In this document: piece by piece, positions 27,895 through 35,240 of the stretch | Position numbering within the stretch: position 1 is the stretch's first letter | How the letters are laid out: each line of letters opens with the position of its first letter | Source of the DNA: Rhodococcus aetherivorans | GTDB lineage: Bacteria; Actinomycetota; Actinomycetes; Mycobacteriales; Mycobacteriaceae | Direction of reading: 5' to 3' | DNA length: 64,000 nt | Assembly (NCBI RefSeq): GCF_011058165.1 | Contig: NZ_JAALEG010000002.1 | Location: 112,648 to 176,647 of the forward strand | Program-made: the position numbers and the translations under genes | The notes under the pieces: model-generated | The model's input: the letters and a program-made list of their open reading frames with translations, nothing else | Database searches by the model: none | What the model was told of the DNA's origin: nothing

Positions 27895-29147
27895 ACCGTG
27901 ATCCTCCTGACGAAGTCGGCGGGGCCGATGGTGGTGTGCAGAGTGGGCAGCGGGAAGACGAGCCGGCCGCCCCAGGCGGCGATGTACTGCAGCTGCGTCG
28001 TCAGTTCGGCCGCCAGGTTCCACGGCAGGGCGACGACCACGTCGGGCCGGTCCTTGTCGATCTGCTCCGGCGGCAGGATCGGGATCCGGGCGCCGGGCGT
28101 GTAACGCCCGTGCTTGTACGGATTCCGGTCGACGGTGTACGCCATGAGGTCGGGGCGGATGCCGCAGTAGTTGAGCAGGGTGTTGCCCTTGCCCGGCGCG
28201 CCGTAACCGACGACGGACAGGCCCTGGTCGTGGCAGTCGAGGAGGAAGCGCAGGAGGGTTTGGCGGACGGAACGGGCGCGGGCCTCGAGTTCGCGGTAAC
28301 CCGCCCTCGTGTGCAGACCCGCCCGGCGTTCCTCCTCGAGCACGGCTTCCACCCGTGACCCGGGGGGATCCGCGACCTCGTCCGGCCGGGCCCAGAGCCG
28401 GATCGATCCGCCGTGGGTGCCGAGAAGTTCCACGTCGACGACCGACAGGCCGCCGGTGGCGAGCGCCCGCATCGCGGACAGCACCGTGTAGTACTGGAAG
28501 TGCTCGTGGTAGACGGTGTCGAACTGCGCTTCGCGCACGAGGTTCAGTGCGTGGTGCACCTCGATGGAGATCCAGCCGTCGTCGGCGACGAGGGTGCGCA
28601 ACGATCGGGTGAACCCGAGCAGGTCCGGGATGTGGGCGTAGACGTTGTTCGCCACGACCAGGTCCGCGGGCCCGTACTCCCCGCGGATGTCCTCGGCGAG
28701 GCTTTCGTCGAGGAAAGCGGTGACGGTGGGAACCCCGATGGCACGAGCCGCGGAACCGACATTCACCGACGGTTCGATGCCCAGGCACGGGATGCCGGCC
28801 GCGACCGCGTGCCGCAACAGATAACCGTCGTTGCTGGCGACCTCCACGATCGACGAGCCCGCGCCGAGATGTAGATCCCGGATGGCGGCTTCCACGAACT
28901 GCCGCGCGTGGTCGACCCAGGAGTCGGAGAACGACGAGTAGTAGGCGTATTCGGTGAAGGTGTCCTCGGGTGTGATCAGCGCCGGGATCTGCAGCAGTAG
29001 GCAGTCCTCGCACAACCGCAGGTGCAGCGGATAGGTGGTCTCGGGCAGGTCGAGCTCGTCCGCGGCCAGGAAGCGTTCGCACGGCGGTGTGGCGCCGAGA
29101 TCGAGCACGCTGAGGAGCCGTTCCGATTCGCACAGGCGGCACTTCAT
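27891..29147 (-). CDS. sugar C-methyltransferase (TylCIII/NovU type)
   Basis: A 418-residue three-domain methyltransferase: N-terminal zinc site (Cys 3, 6, 46, 49), SAM Rossmann domain (VEVASNDGYLL, 101-111; acidic GIEPS), the active-site YHEHFQYY (213-220), and a C-terminal NAD-like domain (VVGYGAPGKGNTLLNYCG). The family methylates C3 of 4-keto NDP-sugars to give branched sugars. The ATG at 29147 is chosen over the GTG at 29156 for its spacing to GAGGGG. It is the first gene of the minus-strand operon, downstream of the dyad element at 29253. Confidence 0.88.
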   Translation of the reverse strand: MKCRLCESERLLSVLDLGATPPCERFLAADELDLPETTYPLHLRLCEDCLLLQIPALITPEDTFTEYAYYSSFSDSWVDHARQFVEAAIRDLHLGAGSSIVEVASNDGYLLRHAVAAGIPCLGIEPSVNVGSAARAIGVPTVTAFLDESLAEDIRGEYGPADLVVANNVYAHIPDLLGFTRSLRTLVADDGWISIEVHHALNLVREAQFDTVYHEHFQYYTVLSAMRALATGGLSVVDVELLGTHGGSIRLWARPDEVADPPGSRVEAVLEEERRAGLHTRAGYRELEARARSVRQTLLRFLLDCHDQGLSVVGYGAPGKGNTLLNYCGIRPDLMAYTVDRNPYKHGRYTPGARIPILPPEQIDKDRPDVVVALPWNLAAELTTQLQYIAAWGGRLVFPLPTLHTTIGPADFVRRITV

Positions 29148-29252
29148 TGATGGCACCCCTCGGGCAGTCGGTGGGAACCGTGCCGACGAGATATTCGCAA
29201 CATCAGGTCCGACTCGATTAGATAATCATACTGAGGGGATGAATGGAACCCT

Positions 29253-29275
29253 GAAACAATCTTCGAGATTGTTTT
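29253..29275. promoter_or_regulatory. 23-bp dyad element, copy 1
   Basis: The sequence is GAAACAATCT-T-CGAG-AT-TGTTTT, a near-perfect dyad around one C (arms AAACAATCTT / GAGATTGTTT, 9 of 10 pairs). A copy 20/23 identical lies at 35190-35212 ahead of a sugar transferase. On the minus strand a TATGAT (-10-like) sits at 29225-29230, placing the dyad at the -35 region of the glycan operon. The 246 bp between the starts at 29147 and 29394 hold no gene and are AT-rich for this genome. The activity is inference. Confidence 0.55.
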
Positions 29276-29393
29276 GCCTGCTGTTTGGTGCCAATTGGTA
29301 GACACCCCTAGACTCGAATCACTCACACCCCACACGTGGGTCGGGCACGCCGGGGTGTCGAGGCGTACGGTGAGATCCTGGGGAGGTCGCCCG

Positions 29394-29855
29394 ATGTCGT
29401 TTCAGATCGTTCAGCGTGACCGGACGCTCGTCGCCGGCCTGCCCGTGCGCAGCCCGCGCCGGGCCCTCGGCAAGGTTCGCGACCGGGCGCTCGAACGGGC
29501 CTGGTCGGCGGTGCTGAAGCAGGAACTCGGCGGGCCCCTGGCCTCCGCCTACACCGATCATGCGGTCGACATCGACTCCTACTACACCCAGACGGTCGGG
29601 TATCAGTGCGAGTCGTTGGATCAGGTGACCGAAGGCCACCTCGTGGCCTGCCTGCCCGCCGGGACCTACGCGAAGTTCTCCTCGACCGGTACGTTTCCCG
29701 GCGTCTTCATCGACCTGTGGAACCAGATCCGTGCGGCCGAGGAGGCGGGCGAGATCGTCCGGTCGTTCACCGGCGACTTCGAGTTCTATCCCCACGCGTA
29801 CCGCATCGACATGTACGTGGCGATCCGAACCACGGAAAAGGGTGGTGCGCAATGA
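29394..29855 (+). CDS. GyrI-like / AraC effector-binding domain protein
   Basis: A 153-residue single-domain protein resembling the bacterial effector-binding (GyrI/SOUL-like) fold: QIVQRDRTLVAGLPVRSPRRALG, IDSYYTQTVGYQCESLDQVTEGHLVACLPAGTYAKF and FPGVFIDLWNQI. The ATG at 29394 follows GGGGAGG. The stop overlaps the ATG of the next gene (ATGA), and that product is a similar protein. Such proteins bind small ligands without a DNA-binding domain. It is divergent from the glycan operon. Confidence 0.72.
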   Translation: MSFQIVQRDRTLVAGLPVRSPRRALGKVRDRALERAWSAVLKQELGGPLASAYTDHAVDIDSYYTQTVGYQCESLDQVTEGHLVACLPAGTYAKFSSTGTFPGVFIDLWNQIRAAEEAGEIVRSFTGDFEFYPHAYRIDMYVAIRTTEKGGAQ

Positions 29856-30277
29856 CTTTCGAACTCACCAAGCTGCACGACCACTATGTGGGGGGACTCG
29901 TTCTGCCCGGACTCGAGCCGGGGGCAACCGGGCAGCGGTCCGAACTGCTGACCTTTACGGAGGATCGCATCCGCGCGCGCGGCATCGGCGAGGTGGTCGT
30001 GGTCTACATCTGCCACCCCGAGGTCGGATGGAACGCGGTGGTCGGCTATCGCTGCGACGGCCTGTCCGACCTGACGATCGGAGACTCGCTGGTGCGGATC
30101 CCCACCGGATACTTCGCCCGCTTCGTTCCGGGCGGGGATCACTCCGATCCCGTCGAGGACGTGTGGCACCAGGTCGAGATTGCCGAAAAGGAGGGTCGGA
30201 TCGAACGGGCGTACCGTGAGGAGGTGGCTGTCATCGGCCCGTCGGGAGTAACGGAACTTTACATATCTTTGGCTTGA
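29852..30277 (+). CDS. GyrI-like / AraC effector-binding domain protein, tandem paralogue
   Basis: A 141-residue protein related to the one before it: TKLHDHYVGGLVLPGLEP, then GWNAVVGYRCDGLSDLTIGD, VRIPTGYFARFVPGG and EDVWHQVEIAEKEGRI. It probably has the same fold and may form a heteromer with its neighbour, given the ATGA overlap. The last 162 bp before the next gene (30278-30439) hold no gene and may contain that gene's promoter. Confidence 0.7.
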   Translation: MTFELTKLHDHYVGGLVLPGLEPGATGQRSELLTFTEDRIRARGIGEVVVVYICHPEVGWNAVVGYRCDGLSDLTIGDSLVRIPTGYFARFVPGGDHSDPVEDVWHQVEIAEKEGRIERAYREEVAVIGPSGVTELYISLA

Positions 30278-30439
30278 AGACCGTGTGAAACACCCGAATA
30301 CTGCATACTCGACCCATACAGCCACATGTATGCCCCGTGCTGTCCCAGGTCGACGATCACGACGGCGGTGAGCGAGAGGGCCTGATGTGGTCCGCCGGGT
30401 AACTCCGATCGGGGTCACCCGCAAGGTCGGAGGCCGACA

Positions 30440-31135
30440 GTGGATCGAGCAGTGCGGGTCGCATCGGACTCGGTGCGCGAGCGCGTCTCGACCTACAGGG
30501 ATCCTGCCTCCGGGTATTCGTTCGTCGCTGCCGCACCGAGTGCGGCGCCGGATCTGTGGAACGAATATCTCGCCCGGGCATTGGGTGCCTATCGCAGATT
30601 CGGCGTCGAGTGCGCACTCGAGTACGAGAAGGTGCGAAGCGGGGAGAACACGGCGATGTTCTGCGCAGGGCTCGATCGAAGGGGGGTCGTCGTGGGTGGG
30701 GTACGAGCCCAGGGGCCTTTTCGCAGTGCGGACGAGTCCCATGCCGTGACCGAGTGGAGTGCTCCCGAGCACGTCGATCACCTCCGCAGCATGATCGAGA
30801 GCCGAATCCCGTTCGGTCTGATCGAGGCGAAGGCCGCATGGGTGTCCGAGGATGTGCCCCAGCGTCGGGAGCTCACCCTTGCGATAGCCCGGATGGGCGC
30901 GAAGTTCATGGACCTGCTCCAATCCCGATACATGATGGCCACGGCCGCCGACAACCTTCTGGATCTGTGGAAGACCTGCGGGGGAGTGGTGGACGAGAGC
31001 ATGCCGGCCACCCCGTACCCGGACGCCCGCTATCGGACCCGGCTCATGTGGTGGGACCGTCTGTGCGCCGATCCGCTCGGCGACGAACTCCGACGAGAAG
31101 TGGGTGGATATCCTTTCGACGGGGAGCCGGCGTGA
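30440..31135 (+). CDS. acyltransferase-like (GNAT/FeeM-type) protein, weakly assigned
   Basis: A 231-residue protein of uncertain family. It has strand-rich segments (AMFCAGLDRRGVVVGGVRAQG, FGLIEAKAAWVSED) and a helix-strand pattern (LTLAIARMGAKFMDLLQSRYMMATAADNLLDLWKTCGG) reminiscent of GNAT-fold N-acyl amino acid synthases. This is fold-level resemblance only. The GTG at 30440 follows GGAGG. Its stop overlaps or abuts the start of the ThiF/nitroreductase gene (GTGATG), so they are an operon. It may make or modify the substrate of that protein. Confidence 0.5.
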   Translation: MDRAVRVASDSVRERVSTYRDPASGYSFVAAAPSAAPDLWNEYLARALGAYRRFGVECALEYEKVRSGENTAMFCAGLDRRGVVVGGVRAQGPFRSADESHAVTEWSAPEHVDHLRSMIESRIPFGLIEAKAAWVSEDVPQRRELTLAIARMGAKFMDLLQSRYMMATAADNLLDLWKTCGGVVDESMPATPYPDARYRTRLMWWDRLCADPLGDELRREVGGYPFDGEPA

Positions 31136-33264
31136 TGTCCGACGGCGAGGCGGGATGGACGGCTTCCGTGTTTGTGGAAGACCGGCCGGAGGATATGGAG
31201 GAATTCCGGCGCGTTCGTTCCGAACCCGGCCTCGTGGTCGTCGACCGTCTCGCCGATCAGGTGAGAGGACTGCGCGAAGTGCTCCCACCGCCGGGGAGCG
31301 AATTGCTCGACGAACCGGCACGGTGGGTCCACTACCCCTGGCGCCGGACCGTCGTCCGCGTGCTCGGCCCGCACTCGTTCCGGCGGCTACGGCTGGACCG
31401 CAACCGGAACAAGGTGACGTCGGCCGAACAGGACCGGCTGCGCGGGGTGACGGTGGGGATCGTCGGATTGAGCGTCGGCTTCTCGGTTGCGCAGGCGCTG
31501 GTGCTCGACGGGGTGGGCGGGGAACTGCGGCTCGCCGACTTCGACCCGATCGAGCTGTCGAATCTCAACCGGGTGCCGGCCTCCCTCGTCGATCTGGGCA
31601 CGAACAAGGCGGTCGTGGCCGCGCGACGACTCTCGGAGCTGGATCCGTACCTGTCCCTGTCGGTGTGGCCCGACGGGGTCGGACCGGAAACGATGAGCGA
31701 GTTCCTGGACGGACTCGACGTCGTCGTGGACGAGTGCGACTCCCTGGACGTCAAGGTCGTGTTGCGCGCGGAAGCGGCCCGGCGAGCAATCCCGGTGGTG
31801 ATGGAGACGAGTGACCGGGGGCTGATCGACGTCGAGCGCTTCGATCTGCGGCCGGGACCCCCGTTTCACGGATTGCTGGGAGAGATCGACCCGCAGCGGC
31901 TCGCCGCCCTGTCGGGTCGGGAGAAGATTCCGTACGCTCTGCGCCTGCTGGGACCGGAGCGGATCTCGACCCGGATGGCCGCCTCCCTCCTGGAGGTGGA
32001 GCGGACGCTGGTCACCTGGCCTCAACTGGGGAGCGAGGTGATGCTCGGCGGCGCGACGGTCGCCGCGGTCGTGCGCCGGCTGGGCCTCGGCCAGCCGCTG
32101 AACTCGGGGCGAGGCCGCGTGGACGTCGAGGCCTGCCTCGACGCCCTGACCCCACCTGCGGATCCGGGGAACCGGGCCGTCGCGGAAGCCCCCCTGCCCG
32201 CGGAATCGGACGATCCGATCGACCGGGTACTGCATGCCGCGAACAGAGCCCCCTCGGGAGGTAACAGCCAACCCTGGTCCATCACGGCCGGCGGCGGGAT
32301 GCTGGAGATCGACATCGCGGACGATTTCGTGCCGACCGCGATCGACATCCACTGTCGGGGCAGCTACGTGGCGCTCGGCGCAGCCCTGCAGAACGCGCGC
32401 ATCGCCGCGGCGGCCCACCGGATACTCGGCCCGGTCCGAGTGCTCGCGCGGGACCGCGGCGAGCCGCCGCGCGAGGTGATCGCGACGATGCGGTTCTCCG
32501 ACGACACCGACCCGGTGCTGGCCGCCCAGTACGAGGCCATGCTCTCGCGCGGCACCAATCGGCAACCCGGTGACGGAACGCCACTGTCCGATGCCGAGAC
32601 GGCTGCCCTGTACGAGGCGGCCGCGCGGGAGGGCGGCCGGATCCGGGTCGTCACGGACGTCGATCGCCTGGCCGAGACCGCGGAGCTGCTCGCGGAATCG
32701 GACAGGATCCGCTACCTGACACCCGTCCTGCGCCGGGAGATGCTCGCGGAACTGCGGTGGCCGCACTCCGAGGCCATCGACAGTGGCATCGACGTCGGAG
32801 CACTCGGGATGGACGACGCGGAGCGCACGATGCTCGACCTGACGGTGCGAAACGATGTGCTCGATCAACTCGGGGAGTGGGACCTCGGGCACGGTCTGGG
32901 GCGTCTGACCGGAACGCGGGTGCGGAGCAGCTCGGCACTCGTAGCGGTCTTCGCGTCGGGACCGCGGCCGGCCGACTACGTCCGAGCGGGAATGGCGGCC
33001 GAGAGCGTGTGGATATGCGCCCACGGCATGGGCCTGGCGGTTCAGCCGGCGTCACCGGTGTTCCTCTACGCCGAGGACGACACCGACCTCACCCGGCTCT
33101 CGGAGGCCCGGTTCGGCGCTCTCGGAAAGCTGCAGTCGACGTTCGACGACGTGTTCGACAGACCGATCGGACGACGCTTCGCCCTCCTGCTCCGGGTGGC
33201 GCGGGCGAAGCCGGAACGGGTTCGCAGTGCGCGCCGCTCGGATAGGGTTCGAAGACATCCCTGA
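31135..33264 (+). CDS. ThiF/E1-like and nitroreductase-like fusion (Rv1355c/MoeY-like)
   Basis: A 709-residue two-domain protein, about the length of M. tuberculosis Rv1355c. The N-terminal half is an E1/ThiF adenylating fold with GIVGLSVGFSVAQAL (108-122), LADFDPIELSNLNR and GTNKAVVAARRL. The C-terminal half is nitroreductase-like, with NRAPSGGNSQPWSI at 370-383. There is no catalytic CxxC pair typical of MoeB zinc sites that I can see. The ATG at 31135 is preferred by spacing to GGGGAG. The same order, followed by a GGDEF-EAL gene, matches the Rv1355c-Rv1354c neighbourhood. The biochemical role is unknown. Confidence 0.8.
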   Translation: MSDGEAGWTASVFVEDRPEDMEEFRRVRSEPGLVVVDRLADQVRGLREVLPPPGSELLDEPARWVHYPWRRTVVRVLGPHSFRRLRLDRNRNKVTSAEQDRLRGVTVGIVGLSVGFSVAQALVLDGVGGELRLADFDPIELSNLNRVPASLVDLGTNKAVVAARRLSELDPYLSLSVWPDGVGPETMSEFLDGLDVVVDECDSLDVKVVLRAEAARRAIPVVMETSDRGLIDVERFDLRPGPPFHGLLGEIDPQRLAALSGREKIPYALRLLGPERISTRMAASLLEVERTLVTWPQLGSEVMLGGATVAAVVRRLGLGQPLNSGRGRVDVEACLDALTPPADPGNRAVAEAPLPAESDDPIDRVLHAANRAPSGGNSQPWSITAGGGMLEIDIADDFVPTAIDIHCRGSYVALGAALQNARIAAAAHRILGPVRVLARDRGEPPREVIATMRFSDDTDPVLAAQYEAMLSRGTNRQPGDGTPLSDAETAALYEAAAREGGRIRVVTDVDRLAETAELLAESDRIRYLTPVLRREMLAELRWPHSEAIDSGIDVGALGMDDAERTMLDLTVRNDVLDQLGEWDLGHGLGRLTGTRVRSSSALVAVFASGPRPADYVRAGMAAESVWICAHGMGLAVQPASPVFLYAEDDTDLTRLSEARFGALGKLQSTFDDVFDRPIGRRFALLLRVARAKPERVRSARRSDRVRRHP

Positions 33265-33309
33265 TGCGGCCACGGTCGCGTCGGATGTGCTGCTCACAAG
33301 GGGTTTGGG

Positions 33310-35166
33310 ATGGCGGAGAAGAGCTTCGAGAACATTGTCACCCGGGTCGCTTCCCGCCTCATGCCGGCGGACGCCGCGTCTCATCACTCGGTGATCGAAA
33401 GGGTGCTCCAGGACCTCGTCGAGCACTTCGAGGTCGACACCTGCTTCCTTCGCTACAACGACCATGACATCCACGCGACGGTGCTCGTCGCCGAGTGGCC
33501 GCCGCGGGAGTTCGTGCCGAGCCCGGATCCTCTGGGCGTGGTGCACTTCCGCGACGCCGACCCGATCTTCGCCATGACCGAGACCATGAAGGAACCGGCG
33601 GTCAGCCGTCCGGCGCAGTCGGGTGCCGAATACGCGGACCGGGTGCGTGCGGGTTCGGGAGTGCCCGAGGTCTCGGTCGCGGCGGTGCCGCTGATCTCCG
33701 GCAGCGTCACCACCGGCACCCTGGGCTTCATCAAGGCCGGTGATCGTGACTGGAGCGAGGACGAGATCAATACCTTGATGATGATCGCGGCGTTGCTGGC
33801 CCAGGTGCAGGCCCGGGTCCGCGCGGAACAGGACCTGCGCGACGCCGCCTATCACGACGACCTCACCGGCCTGGCGAGCCGGCGGGCTCTCCTCGAACAC
33901 CTCGAGGAGCGGTTGAAGCGGGGGCAGCCGGGACCGGTCGCCGTCCTGTTCCTCGATCTGGACCGCCTCAAGCCGCTCAACGACTTCCTCGGTCACGCGG
34001 CCGTCGACGTGTTCCTGTGCCGCACCGCGCAGCGGCTGTCGCGGGTGTGCGATCCGAAGGACATGGTGGCGCGCCTCGGCGGTGACGAATTCGTCATCGT
34101 GCTCGACGGGGCGGTGTCGCTCGAGGTGGCGCGGGAACGCGCCGAGGCACTGCGGTGGGCGGTCGGGATGTCGGTGCAGCTGGGCAGCCAGGTCGTCGGT
34201 CGCGGCGGCAGCCTCGGTGTTGCCGTAGGCGAGCCCGGACGGATCACTCCGGTGGCGTTGCTCGGGCGCGTCGACGAGGCGATGCTGATGGCCAAGAGCA
34301 AGGGCGGCAACAGCGTCGTCGCGTACACCGACGACATGCGGGGCGCGAGCGAACGCCGCAACCTCATCGAGCTGAGCCTGCGGACGTCGATCGACGACGA
34401 GCACCTCACCCTCGAATATCAACCCGAATTCGACCTGCGCGACGGCAGCATTCTCGGTGTCGAGGCCCTGGTGCGGTGGAATCACCCGGTGCTGGGCAAG
34501 CTGCAGCCGGCCGAGTTCATCGAGGTGGCCGAGTCGACGAACCTTGCGGGCGAACTCGGGCGCTGGGTGCTGCGGACGGCGTGCGGGCAGCTGGCCGAGT
34601 GGCGGCGCCGGATTCCGGGGTTGAACCTGCAGATGAGCGTGAACGTCTCGCCGGTGCAGCTGGTGAGCCTGGACTTCGTGGAGACGGTGGAGAGCACGCT
34701 GGAGGAGTTCGGCCTGGGCAGCTCGTGCCTGTGTCTGGAGATCACCGAGTACGTGGTCGTCAGCGATCTGGAGCGCTCCCGCAAGACACTGCGCCGGCTC
34801 GAGCGTCTGGGTGTGTGCTGCGCGATCGACGACTTCGGCACCGGCTACAGCTCGCTCGCCCACCTGAAGTCTCTGCCGGTCCACACACTCAAGATCGACA
34901 AGGCGTTCGTGCTCAATCTGCAGCGCAGCGAGAGCGACCGCGTCATCGTCGAATCGATCATGGGGCTGGCCTCCGCGTTCGGGCTGGACGTCGTGGCCGA
35001 AGGGCTCGAGTCCGTGGCGGCGGCGATGAAGCTGCTGGAACTCGGGTGTCGACGCGCGCAAGGATTCCTCCTCAGCCGGCCCCAGCCGCCCGAGCAAATC
35101 GTCGAGATGCTGCGTCACGGCAGGATCGAACTCCCGTGGAGACTTCCGGCTTCGCTCCCCGAATGA
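33310..35166 (+). CDS. GAF-GGDEF-EAL c-di-GMP turnover protein (Rv1354c-like)
   Basis: A 618-residue cytoplasmic protein with an N-terminal GAF-like sensor (about 20-170), an intact GGDEF (LGGDEFVIV, motif at 257-261) and an intact EAL domain (EALVRW 385-390, NVSPVQL, EITEYVV, DDFGTGYSS, KIDKAFV, VAEGLE). Both synthesis and hydrolysis of c-di-GMP are therefore possible. No RxxD inhibitory site is seen at the usual spacing; RVCD lies 8 residues before GGDEF. A TAGGGT hexamer at 33243-33248 may be its -10. It is followed by a sugar transferase, so c-di-GMP control of glycan synthesis is conceivable. Confidence 0.93.
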   Translation: MAEKSFENIVTRVASRLMPADAASHHSVIERVLQDLVEHFEVDTCFLRYNDHDIHATVLVAEWPPREFVPSPDPLGVVHFRDADPIFAMTETMKEPAVSRPAQSGAEYADRVRAGSGVPEVSVAAVPLISGSVTTGTLGFIKAGDRDWSEDEINTLMMIAALLAQVQARVRAEQDLRDAAYHDDLTGLASRRALLEHLEERLKRGQPGPVAVLFLDLDRLKPLNDFLGHAAVDVFLCRTAQRLSRVCDPKDMVARLGGDEFVIVLDGAVSLEVARERAEALRWAVGMSVQLGSQVVGRGGSLGVAVGEPGRITPVALLGRVDEAMLMAKSKGGNSVVAYTDDMRGASERRNLIELSLRTSIDDEHLTLEYQPEFDLRDGSILGVEALVRWNHPVLGKLQPAEFIEVAESTNLAGELGRWVLRTACGQLAEWRRRIPGLNLQMSVNVSPVQLVSLDFVETVESTLEEFGLGSSCLCLEITEYVVVSDLERSRKTLRRLERLGVCCAIDDFGTGYSSLAHLKSLPVHTLKIDKAFVLNLQRSESDRVIVESIMGLASAFGLDVVAEGLESVAAAMKLLELGCRRAQGFLLSRPQPPEQIVEMLRHGRIELPWRLPASLPE

Positions 35167-35189
35167 ACTACCAGTCCGTTATTGCCGGG

Positions 35190-35212
35190 GAAACAATCTC
35201 CGAGTATGTTTT
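35190..35212. promoter_or_regulatory. 23-bp dyad element, copy 2
   Basis: The sequence is GAAACAATCT-C-CGAG-TA-TGTTTT, matching copy 1 at 29253 in 20 of 23 positions. It lies 28 bp ahead of the first candidate start (35241) of the sugar transferase, in the 74-bp gap after the GGDEF-EAL gene. It is a plausible operator for co-regulation with the glycan operon. This is inference from two copies. Confidence 0.5.
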
Positions 35213-35240
35213 AGGGGTCCGAGAGTCGTGCGACTCCGAA

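Noticed and set aside
34155..35240. Upstream extension of the sugar transferase frame into the GGDEF-EAL gene
   Set aside because: The extension overlaps a well-supported coding region in another frame, has shadow-like Arg/Ala/Gly composition, and the membrane domain starts only after 35400.
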